Origin: HXMU1420-13 sp034669965
GTDB lineage: Bacteria; Bacteroidota; Rhodothermia; Balneolales; Balneolaceae
Assembly: GCA_034669965.1 (NCBI GenBank)
Contig: JAXMOK010000011.1
Span: 1 to 64,000, forward strand
Direction: 5' to 3'
DNA length: 64,000 bases
Part shown: positions 8,593 to 15,875 of the stretch, piece by piece
How the letters are laid out: each line of letters opens with the position of its first letter
Position numbering within the stretch: position 1 is the first letter of the stretch
Notes under the pieces: model-generated
Databases searched by the model: none
Told to the model about the DNA's origin: nothing
The model's input: only the letters and a program-made list of their open reading frames with translations
Made by a program: the position numbers and the translations under genes

Positions 8593-10440
8593 TTGTCTTT
8601 TGAAAAATATGGTCTGAGCCCCGAATTATTGAGCGGGCTGGCCGATGTACGAATTGAAAAGCCAACACCTCTCCAAGAAAAAATGCTTCCGATAGTTTTA
8701 GACGGTAAGCACGCATTGGTAGAAACGCACTCGAACGATGACCTTGCGTTTTTGATACCGGCATTGCAGAAAATAACTGAACATGGAGAGGAAAGTGGCA
8801 CACAAGTTTTAATCTTAACACCATCCATTGAACGCGCTGAAAAAATAGACGAACAAGTTTGGGCGCTCGGCTACCATGCACAAATAAGTAGTGCATTAAT
8901 GGCCATGAAAGGTGATAAAACTACACAGGAACAAGCTTTGACCGATGGGGCGCCTGTGATTGTAGCAAATCCCGGTCGATTTATTGAAATACTGGAAAAA
9001 AAGAACTTCCGGCTCAGCAATCTCAAACTAATAGTGATTGATGAAGCCCACGAGATGCAGCAGTTTAATCTGGTGAATCGCGTTAAGGATATTCTACGTT
9101 TTGTTGATTGCGAACCACAAATTGTGATGCTATCGCAAGAGCAAAATTCTGCTACAAAACAGCTAGTAAAACTCGCACTTAAGAACCCGGAACTCATCGG
9201 ATTTGAAGGGCAATCTCTGCCGGAGAGCGACGAAGAACCGTCTTCTAATGGAGAAGCTCAAGTAGCTGATATCGACATTGAAGTGGTTGAAGAAAAGCTA
9301 GAAAAAGCCTCCATAAAGGTTGTCTTGAAGAAAGACATCGAAGAAGAAGCAGATCAAGCAGATGAAGAAACAACTGCCGAAAACGATCAGGATACAGAAA
9401 CTGAAGTCGACCTCGACGTAGTGGAAGAAAAACTGGAAGAAGCAGATGTATCTGTTGTACTGAAAAGTGATCAAGAGGATGAAGAATCTTCAGAAATAGA
9501 GCAAGAATTGGAAGTCGTAGTGGATCTCGACAAAGTAGAGGAGAAGCTGGAAGATGTTGGCGTGAAGGTAGTGCTGAAAAAGGATCAGACTGAGGAAGAA
9601 GAAGCTCAGGAAGAAACTGCATCTTTTGATAATTCTGACGATGAGGAGCCTGCGCCCATCCCGAAGAACTTAGAGCAAGCTTACATCAATGTGCCACCAC
9701 GCATGAAGATTTCTACGCTGATGGCGCACCTAGAGGAATCGAAAGCGAAGCGCGTGGTTGTATTTGCGGCTTCGAGCCGAACCACTGATCGCCTGTTCCG
9801 CATTATCCGCAAGAAAAGCTGGGGCGTGGTTAGTTTGGGCGATGATCTGGACGAAGCTACCTATAATGAGCGTTTCGAGCGATTCCACAAATACAATATG
9901 CGTGTGCTGTTAGTGGGTGGATTATCTGCTACACAAATTGATATGAACGAAGTAGGCGAAGTCATCAATTACGATGTACCCGGCGAAATGGACGAATATC
10001 GGTACCGCGCTGAATTGGTAGGCAACGGAAAAGCTGCACAGATAATCTCGTTGGTTTCTAAGATGGATCGCGAAGATATCGAGCGAATTTCAAAAGAAGC
10101 GGGTTATCCGCCGGAAGAAATTCCGTTACCCGAAGAGCTGGTTGAAAAGAAAAAAGCTCCGAAGAAGAGTAAATCAAACGGCAAATCTTCAAAGGGTGAT
10201 AATAGACGATCAAATAATAGATCAAACAACCGAACAAGCAGCCGTTCGAATAATGATCGGGATCGTGGAAAATCATCATCGAAAGATCGTCGCAGAAAAC
10301 CGGTAGCGAAAAAGCAGGGTCGTGGACCAAGTTTGCCGCGCCCAACCTACGATGGACTTTCAGGAGGCCGCAATGGTGAAACCTCAGAGAATACCAAGAA
10401 AGGTGGCGTATTCGGTTGGGTGAAAAAGTTGTTCAACTGA
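8593..10440 (+). CDS. DEAD-box-like protein with degenerate motifs and acidic repeats
   Basis: A 615-residue protein starting at TTG. It has two RecA-like halves. The first has a Q motif (KPTPLQ, Gln28), but the Walker A stretch reads ETHSNDDLAFLIP (44-56) with no GKT, while DEAH at 150-153 and NPGRF remain. Between the halves lie three similar acidic segments starting near residues 226, 272 and 310, each [D-I/L-D-x-V-E-E-K-L-E-x(3-5)-V-V-L-K-x-D]. The second half starts near residue 365; its last motif (YRYRAELVGNGKAAQ) lacks the HRxGRxGR arginines. The tail after about residue 515 is Lys/Arg/Ser/Asn-rich and probably binds RNA. ATP-driven unwinding is doubtful; an RNA-binding scaffold is more likely. 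It is closed by the terminator at 10465. Confidence 0.8.
   Translation: MSFEKYGLSPELLSGLADVRIEKPTPLQEKMLPIVLDGKHALVETHSNDDLAFLIPALQKITEHGEESGTQVLILTPSIERAEKIDEQVWALGYHAQISSALMAMKGDKTTQEQALTDGAPVIVANPGRFIEILEKKNFRLSNLKLIVIDEAHEMQQFNLVNRVKDILRFVDCEPQIVMLSQEQNSATKQLVKLALKNPELIGFEGQSLPESDEEPSSNGEAQVADIDIEVVEEKLEKASIKVVLKKDIEEEADQADEETTAENDQDTETEVDLDVVEEKLEEADVSVVLKSDQEDEESSEIEQELEVVVDLDKVEEKLEDVGVKVVLKKDQTEEEEAQEETASFDNSDDEEPAPIPKNLEQAYINVPPRMKISTLMAHLEESKAKRVVVFAASSRTTDRLFRIIRKKSWGVVSLGDDLDEATYNERFERFHKYNMRVLLVGGLSATQIDMNEVGEVINYDVPGEMDEYRYRAELVGNGKAAQIISLVSKMDREDIERISKEAGYPPEEIPLPEELVEKKKAPKKSKSNGKSSKGDNRRSNNRSNNRTSSRSNNDRDRGKSSSKDRRRKPVAKKQGRGPSLPRPTYDGLSGGRNGETSENTKKGGVFGWVKKLFN
9268..9585 (+). 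repeat. Three in-frame acidic repeats in the helicase-like gene
   Basis: Copies start at 9268, 9406 and 9520, each about 66-69 bases, encoding VVEEKLEKASIKVVLKKD, VVEEKLEEADVSVVLKSD and KVEEKLEDVGVKVVLKKD in order. Spacers are rich in Glu, Asp and Gln. The spacing is uneven (138 and 114 bases), so the copies are old and diverged rather than a recent slippage product. Confidence 0.9.
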
Positions 10441-10464
10441 TCGACTCACCTATTCAAATTATTT

Positions 10465-10498
10465 AAAGCTCCAGCGCTTCATTGTGTTGGAGCTTTTT
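10465..10498 (+). terminator. Intrinsic terminator of the helicase-like gene
   Basis: The stem AAAGCTCCA / TGGAGCTTT, with a loop of about 14 bases, is followed by a T-run (TTTTTCTTTG). It lies 25 bases after the TGA of the helicase-like gene. Confidence 0.85.
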
Positions 10499-10527
10499 CT
10501 TTGTCTAGCGTTTGTTGATTCTGCAAG

Positions 10528-10731
10528 CATTCCCATCTAGGACATTTGCGAGGAGCCTGCGACGAAGCAATCTCAGTTTCGAGTTGTGAATACTGAGATC
10601 ACTTCTCCCGCCTCCTTCGACATGCTCAGGAACCGGCGGGATCGTGAAAGGTTGCTACAGTTATAGAATCGTCGACAGATTCTGAATTTGAGTTCCCTCT
10701 CCTGATGCAGGAGAGGGACAGGGTGAGGTCA
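10528..10731. repeat. Mosaic palindromic repeat, unit A copy
   Basis: This full copy of unit A begins at CTAGGACATTTGCGAGGAGC, contains the ATCTCAG...CTGAGAT inverted pair and GTTATAGAATCGTCGACAG, and ends with the perfect hairpin CCCTCTCCTG-atg-CAGGAGAGGG at 10695-10717 plus a GACAGGGTGAGGT tail. In this copy, as in that at 12964, the middle carries an extra GC-rich segment with CCGCC...GGCGGG arms. The right end overlaps the 3' end of the toxin gene. Confidence 0.9.
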
Positions 10732-11032
10732 AAAAAGGCATTAGAATTATTGATTTCCAATATCCTGGTTTTCTTCTTAAGTCCATAACCGCAAATATGG
10801 TAATAAGATCATCCTTAACCGAATATATGTTACCATAAGGAAAACGAGGTAATAAAAAACGTCTTTCATTTGAGATGATTTTAGTACCGGATAAGGGATA
10901 CTGTTCAATTACATCCAACACTTTTTCTACTTGCTCAATAAAATCGTCGCCAAGGCCGATTACCTGTTCTTCATAATAATCTGCTGTTTCGAAAAACTCA
11001 TTTCTGGCCTCAGAATGGAATAAAATTGTCAC
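10661..11032 (-). CDS. RelE/ParE-type toxin with repeat-derived tail
   Basis: A 123-residue plasmid-stabilisation toxin (ParE/RelE fold). Its start, MTILFHSEARNEFFETADYYEEQ, fits the family pattern of a first strand followed by a helical pair. RRFLLPRFPYGNIYSV and DLRRKPGYWKS complete the core by about residue 100. From 10731 downward the frame runs into a palindromic repeat, and the last 22 residues or so (from TSPCPSPASGEG) are encoded by that repeat, so the original stop has been lost or replaced. ParE members poison gyrase and RelE members cleave mRNA; the sequence does not settle which. It overlaps the antitoxin gene by four bases and is translated after it. Confidence 0.85.
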   Translation of the reverse strand: MTILFHSEARNEFFETADYYEEQVIGLGDDFIEQVEKVLDVIEQYPLSGTKIISNERRFLLPRFPYGNIYSVKDDLITIFAVMDLRRKPGYWKSIILMPFLTSPCPSPASGEGTQIQNLSTIL

Positions 11033-11262
11033 TTCTGAATACGTTTTCTTGCTTCTTTTAAGACATCAGAAGAAGAATGGAGAGTGGCTTCTCCCGATTT
11101 TAAAGAATCTTTTCTCGTTTGAACCTCATCAATCCAAGCCTTTTCTATTTCAGGATCAATTTCACCTTGGATACTTTGTAATAACTTATCAGCCAAGCGG
11201 GCTTTATTCTTTTTGTCAAGATTTAAAGCAGAGTTCTCTATTTCTTTGAAATTGGTAATCAT
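11029..11262 (-). CDS. Addiction-module antitoxin (Unstab_antitox family)
   Basis: A 77-residue antitoxin. Its sequence matches the putative addiction-module component family (PF09720/TIGR02574): an N-terminal helix with LNLDKKNKARLADKLLQSI, then DPEIEKAWIDEVQTRKDSLKSGEA, then a C-terminal helix with SSSDVLKEARKRIQK. Members are encoded just upstream of RelE/ParE toxins, as here, and neutralise them by wrapping the toxin with their C-terminus. The gene overlaps the toxin by four bases (ATGA), giving translational coupling. The pair sits in a repeat-rich island between a helicase-like gene and a nuclease gene, as expected for a mobile or accessory locus. Confidence 0.85.
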   Translation of the reverse strand: MITNFKEIENSALNLDKKNKARLADKLLQSIQGEIDPEIEKAWIDEVQTRKDSLKSGEATLHSSSDVLKEARKRIQK

Positions 11263-12062
11263 TATTAATGAGCTTGTTTACCTGAATGTAGTTATTACTA
11301 AAGAGAACTGGAAGCGAGATACATTACTATGCTACGTAAAATGCTTGTTAGCTATCGAATTTATCCAACGAATGCATTCGAGACGCATCAAAAATTCTTA
11401 GCATGACCTTTTCGTACTTTTGGGTCAAGCCAAAAGTACATAGAATACATAAAACCGGTGGTTCAATCAGGCATTCCGAACTAGGACATTTGCGAGGAGC
11501 TTGTGACGAAGCAATCTCAGTTTCGAGTTGTGAATACTGAGATCACTTCGCTCTGCTCGTGAATGGTTGCTACAGTTATAGAATCGTCGACAGATTCTGA
11601 ATTTGAGTTCCCTCTCCTGATGCAGGAGAGGGACAGGGTGAGTTGAAATTATGTCATTGCGAGGAGCCTATAAAGAACGAATATAATGGGGAGTGTATCG
11701 ACGTGGCAATTTTGCGAATGTGTCAAGGTACACGAGATCACGTCGTCGAGAACACTCGAATCCAATAATCAATTAAGCCTCCTCGTGATGACGGGGATAG
11801 GTATTCAAATAAAGCATGAACAAGTGAAACAGAATGGCATTCCGAACTAGGACATTTACGAAGAGCTTGTGACGAAGCAATCTCAGTTTCGAGTTGTGAA
11901 TACTGAGATCACTTCGCTCCGCTCGTGAATGGTAATCGGCATTCAAAAGGCATTAGAATTATTGATGAGAAAAGTACAAAGAGAACACATGAATCGGTGG
12001 TTTAATCGGGGATTCAGAACGGGTCGTTCGGAACGAGAGAAAATAAGTTTTACATTAGAATC
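11263..12062. repeat. Gene-free stretch with repeat units A and B
   Basis: Bases 11263-11465 show no gene or clear signal. Unit A runs from about 11470 to 11640 and includes the perfect hairpin at 11610-11632. Unit B runs from about 11641 to 11837 (GTCATTGCGAGGAGCC...CACGAGATCACGTCGTCGAGAAC...CCTCCTCGTGATGACGGGG). A third element, the first half of unit A, lies at 11838-11935. The order A-tail, B, A-head is repeated at 12348-13090. The remainder up to 12062 is AT-rich and may hold the promoter of the small cysteine-rich protein gene. Confidence 0.85.
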
Positions 12063-12284
12063 ATGAACATGAATAACTCCATCCTGACCAAATCGACCAT
12101 AACCTGCCCAGAATGCACAGGTTCCTCAACAGAAGAAATGCCGACCGATTCTTGCCAATATTTTTGGGAGTGCTCAAACTGCAAAACAGTACTCAAACCA
12201 AAAAGTGGTGATTGTTGCGTGTTCTGTTCTTATGGCGATGTTGCATGCCCGCCCATTCAAAAAGATAAGAGTTGTTGTTCTTAA
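12063..12284 (+). CDS. GDCCVxC-family cysteine-rich small protein
   Basis: A 73-residue protein with ten cysteines. It has CPEC near residue 18, SCQYFWECSNC near 33, then the signature GDCCVFCSYGDVACPPIQ and a C-terminal KSCCS. This is the GDCCVxC family; some members are selenoproteins with Sec replacing a Cys, but here all positions are Cys and there is no in-frame TGA. Paired CxxC motifs suggest zinc or heavy-metal/thiol binding, and the family is often near mercury or other metal-resistance genes (recalled, not shown here). The gene is isolated inside the repeat island, with no partner gene within 750 bases. The start at 12063 is first of two close ATGs (12063, 12069). Confidence 0.85.
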   Translation: MNMNNSILTKSTITCPECTGSSTEEMPTDSCQYFWECSNCKTVLKPKSGDCCVFCSYGDVACPPIQKDKSCCS

Positions 12285-13501
12285 ACTGAAGATTACATTT
12301 TCCACCGTATAGTGATTTTGAAAAATTACTTTAGTCACTGAAATGATCGACAGATTCTGAATTTGAATTCTCTCTCCTGATGCAGGAGAGGATCGGAGTG
12401 AGTTGAAATTATGTCAATGCGAGGAGCCTATAAAGAACGAATATAATGGGGAGCGCATCGACGTGGCAATCTTGCGAATGTGTCAAGGTACACGAGATCA
12501 CGTCGTCGAGAACACTCGAATCCAATAATCAATTAAGCCTCCTCGTGATGACGGGGATAGGTATTCAAATAAAGCATGAACAAGTGATTCACAATGGCAT
12601 TCCGAACTAGGACATTTGCGAGGAGCCTGCGACGAAGCAATCTCAGTAACGAGTTGTGAATACTGAGATCACTTCGCTCCGCTCGTGAATGGTTGCTACA
12701 GTTATAGAATCGTCGACAGATTCTGAATTTGAATTCCCTCTCCTGATGCAGGAGAGGATCGGAGTGAGTTGAAATTATGTCAATGCGAGGAGCCTATAAA
12801 GAACGAATATAATGGGGAGCGCATCGACGTGGCAATCTTGCGAATGTGTCAATGTACACGAGATCACGTCGTCGAGAACACTCGAATCTAATAATCAATT
12901 AAGCCTCCTCGTGATGACGGGGATAGGTATTCAAATAAAGCATGAACAAGTGATTCACAATGGCATTCCGAACTAGGACATTTGCGAGGAGCTTGCGACG
13001 AAGCAATCTCAGTTTCGAGTTGTGAATACTGAGATCACTTCTCCCGCCTCCTTCGACATGCTCAGGAACCGGCGGGATCGTGAATGGTTGCAGCTAGCCT
13101 AATATTGAACCAAGAGTCTAAAATTATTTCTCATCATTAAAAACGCAGGGTTAAAACCCTTGCTTGTTTATGTTCGAGGTAAAAGCACGTTCATAATCAA
13201 GAAGGGACTTTAGTCCCGCAGCCGTTAAATAGGGAGAAATAAAAAAAGGGTTAGATAAATCTAGTTGAAACAGACTCCGTCGCTCCGCTTGTAAATGAAT
13301 GCAAAAAGACAGGTTTTACCCAGAACAAAGCTGAGCTGATTCTTCTCCGCCGGTTGGCGGATCAGAATGACTTTTGGTATGCATCTAGTAATTAAGCTCC
13401 CTCTCCTGTTGCAGGAGAGGGCCGGGGTGAGGTGGTATTACTGAGCTTCCTATCCAACGCATATTTAAGTAGTTTCCTATCCCAAACTATTTTGAAAAAC
13501 A
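12285..13501. repeat. Repeat-filled gene-free stretch with a 366-bp tandem duplication
   Basis: Two nearly identical 366-bp blocks lie in tandem, 12348-12713 and 12714-13079, each made of a hairpin (CTCTCCTGATGCAGGAGAG), unit B and the head of unit A. The second copy diverges near its end, where CCCGCCTCC...GGCGGGATC replaces CTCCGCTCG. From 13091 to 13260 there is unrelated sequence. At 13262-13436 a copy of the third repeat kind (CCGCCGGTTGGCGGATCAG) is followed by a perfect hairpin CCCTCTCCTG-ttg-CAGGAGAGGG and GGGTGAGGTGG. I see no open frame that looks real. Confidence 0.85.
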
Positions 13502-14335
13502 ATGAGAAACTCCCTTTTACTATTTGTCCTATTGATCACATTCAGCAGTTGCACCGAGCCGATTCAATACTCGGCAATGACGTACAACATACGCTATGCT
13601 ACCGAGCGTGATGGCATCAACAGTTGGGAGAATCGAAAGGAGTGGGTGGTAGATCAGCTTAATGAAACCAAGCCGGATGTGTTTGGTATTCAAGAAGGAT
13701 TGCATCATCAGGTGGCATATTTAGACAGTGCGCTCACAGATTATGCCTATGTGGGCGTTGGCCGCGATGATGGCGCAACGGGGGGTGAATACACGGCGAT
13801 TTTTTATCAAAGCCAAAAACTAAGTGTACTCGATCAAGATACCTTTTGGCTTTCGGAAACACCGGATACCGTTTCGGTTGGTTGGGATGCATCGATGGAG
13901 CGGATAACAACATGGGCAAGGTTCAAGTCATTGAAGTCAAACAAAGAATTCGTGGTATTTAATGCCCATTTGGATCACATCGGAGAAGAAGCGAGGCTGA
14001 ATTCCTTAAAGCTGATTCGGAGTTTTATCGAGGAGAATATCGAAAAGGATTTGCCAATTATCGTGATGGGCGATCTTAATGCCGTTCCCGAATCTGAACA
14101 GATTACTTATTTAAATTGGGTGATGAATGATGCTAGAACGATTTCGAAAACAGAGCCTCAAGGCCCGGTAGGTACATTTCATGCCTTCGACCCAGAGCAA
14201 CCACTAGATCGGCGCATCGACTATATTTTTGTGAATGGATTGATTGAAGTAGCATCTTACGAAGCAATTTTCGCTCGCGATAATGGGTTTTTCCCGTCAG
14301 ATCATCTCCCGATTTTGGTGTCGGTTACTTTTTAG
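13502..14335 (+). CDS. Endonuclease/exonuclease/phosphatase-family lipoprotein
   Basis: A 277-residue member of the EEP superfamily (DNase I/exonuclease III/inositol phosphatase fold). Residues 1-16 form a lipoprotein signal with the lipobox FSSC (Cys17), so it is anchored in the envelope. Core motifs are visible in order: MTYNIRYA, GIQEGLHHQ (catalytic Glu), NAHLDHIGEEARLNS, MGDLNAVPES and SDHLPILVS (final catalytic Asp-His). Length and motif spacing fit an active metal-dependent phosphodiesterase; the substrate may be DNA, RNA or a sugar/lipid phosphate. A second EEP domain occurs in the 27875-32110 protein. It is closed by the terminator at 14349. Confidence 0.9.
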   Translation: MRNSLLLFVLLITFSSCTEPIQYSAMTYNIRYATERDGINSWENRKEWVVDQLNETKPDVFGIQEGLHHQVAYLDSALTDYAYVGVGRDDGATGGEYTAIFYQSQKLSVLDQDTFWLSETPDTVSVGWDASMERITTWARFKSLKSNKEFVVFNAHLDHIGEEARLNSLKLIRSFIEENIEKDLPIIVMGDLNAVPESEQITYLNWVMNDARTISKTEPQGPVGTFHAFDPEQPLDRRIDYIFVNGLIEVASYEAIFARDNGFFPSDHLPILVSVTF

Positions 14336-14348
14336 TTCTCTAAAAGAA

Positions 14349-14380
14349 AAAAGCCTTCCCGATTTCCCGGAAAGGCTTTT
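14349..14380. terminator. Intrinsic terminator between convergent genes
   Basis: The stem AAAGCCTTCC / GGAAAGGCTTT has a short loop of about 8 bases. T/A-rich flanks on both sides allow it to end the plus-strand nuclease gene and the minus-strand synthase gene. Confidence 0.85.
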
Positions 14381-14406
14381 CTCATAGATGACCACAAATT
14401 CTTCAG

Positions 14407-15633
14407 CTACGCAGATAACTTGTTCGTAGCGTCCATCACAAAATCCTTAATTGCAGCGAAAGCATCAAGTGTTTTTTCTATATGCTCGTCGTTGTGTGCC
14501 GCAGTAGGAATCAAGCGGATAAGTACAATGCCACGCGGAACAACCGGATAGGCCACACCACTAACAAAAACGCCATGTTCTTCGCGTAATTTGCGCATAA
14601 TATCCTGGCAAAGTTCCGTGCTACCTTGGGTTAAAACAGGGGTGACAGGGCTCTCAGACGGCAGAACATTGTACCCTATTTTGCGCAATCCTTCACGTAA
14701 TTTGAGCGTGTTATCCCATAATTTCTCTCTCCACTGCGGATTTGAACGGATCATTTTTACGCGCTCGCGAGCAGTAACAACAATAGGATTTGGCAGCGAC
14801 TTCGCGAAAATCTGACTACGAACGTTTGCTTTCAAAAATTCGATTACACGCGGCTCTGAAGCTACAAACGCTCCGATCAAGGCAACAGCTTTGGCAAAAG
14901 TACCGAAGTATATATCGATGCCGTCTTGGCATTTAAGCTGTGTTCCGGTTCCTGAGCCATCGTGCCCTAAAGTTCCCAAGCCGTGTGCATCGTCCACTAA
15001 TAAGCGGAAAGGAACTTCTTTTTTGAGCTCGATAATTTCGTTGAGAATTCCCAAGTCGCCGGTCATGCCAAATACACCTTCGGTAACTACAAGAATCGAT
15101 GAATTATCTTTCTTTTTGGATGCGGCTCTGTACAATTGCTTTTTAAAGCTCTCGATGTCGTTGTGCTTAAACACAGACTTTTCGGCCATTGCTAATTGCT
15201 TACCATCAACGATGCAGGCATGGCTAAGCTCATCGTAAATCAAGAAGTCGTTACGATCTACCAAGGCATGAATTACACTCATAATTCCCTGATAGCCAAA
15301 ATTCAATAACTGAGCAGCAGGTTTATGAACCCATTCGGCAAGTTCCTTTTCCAGCTCTTCGTGCTCGGTAGTGTTACCGGTCATTAAACGGGCACCCATC
15401 GGCGAGCTCAACGAATATTTTGCAGTTGCTTCGGTATCGATCTTCTTAATTTCTTCGTTGCTGCCGAGGCCAAGATAATCGTTGATACTCCAAACGATCA
15501 TATCTTTGTTGTTGAACTTCATTTCAGGACCGAGAGGACCTTCAAGTTTTGGAAAAGTATAATAGCCATATCCGGCTGAGGTGAAAGGTCCTAATGGACT
15601 TGGGCGTCCTTCTAGCTTGTCGAATAAATCCAT
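14407..15633 (-). CDS. Alpha-oxoamine synthase (PLP-dependent acyltransferase)
   Basis: A 408-residue class II PLP enzyme of the alpha-oxoamine synthase family, which includes 2-amino-3-ketobutyrate CoA ligase, 8-amino-7-oxononanoate synthase, serine palmitoyltransferase and the cysteate acyltransferase of sulfonolipid synthesis. The N-terminal part has NDYLGLGSNEEI; LVDDAHGLGTLGHDG gives the cofactor-holding Asp and His; and FGTFAKAVALIGAF carries the PLP lysine (Lys in FAKA). The N-terminal GPFTSAGYGYYTFPKLEGPLGPE stretch is typical of Bacteroidota forms that I would link to sphingoid-base or sulfonolipid synthesis rather than to Kbl. No biotin or threonine-catabolism gene is next to it. 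The substrate amino acid (Gly, Ala, Ser or cysteate) cannot be read from sequence. Confidence 0.85.
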   Translation of the reverse strand: MDLFDKLEGRPSPLGPFTSAGYGYYTFPKLEGPLGPEMKFNNKDMIVWSINDYLGLGSNEEIKKIDTEATAKYSLSSPMGARLMTGNTTEHEELEKELAEWVHKPAAQLLNFGYQGIMSVIHALVDRNDFLIYDELSHACIVDGKQLAMAEKSVFKHNDIESFKKQLYRAASKKKDNSSILVVTEGVFGMTGDLGILNEIIELKKEVPFRLLVDDAHGLGTLGHDGSGTGTQLKCQDGIDIYFGTFAKAVALIGAFVASEPRVIEFLKANVRSQIFAKSLPNPIVVTARERVKMIRSNPQWREKLWDNTLKLREGLRKIGYNVLPSESPVTPVLTQGSTELCQDIMRKLREEHGVFVSGVAYPVVPRGIVLIRLIPTAAHNDEHIEKTLDAFAAIKDFVMDATNKLSA

Positions 15634-15875
15634 GAAAAGAGATTGGGGTGTCGTTTATAGATTGCTGAACTTTAAAAGTGCTAAAGTTAAGTAAAAGTGC
15701 CTTTAACTTAAAAACTGAGCAGGTTTTTAATGATTTGGTATTCAGGAAAAATATTTTAGCATAAATTATTAAGTACCAATTATTTGGTTATTCGATATTG
15801 AAAACATTTGTAAAGGTAGAGCTTGTTAGATCTAAAATAAAAACACTAAAAACCAAAAGTTCTGTGGTTATTCTG

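Noticed and set aside
9245..9622. Leu/Pro-rich antisense frame opposite the acidic repeats of the helicase-like gene
   Set aside because: It is the mirror of Glu/Asp-rich codons in the opposite strand, without start signal or domain, and overlaps a clear gene.
10528..13436. CRISPR array
   Set aside because: Repeats are long, differ in kind and are not separated by regular unique spacers; no cas gene is present.
15634..15875. Possible RNA gene or promoter region between the synthase and choice-of-anchor B genes
   Set aside because: The stretch is AT-rich with no tRNA-like cloverleaf, no strong stem and no credible frame.
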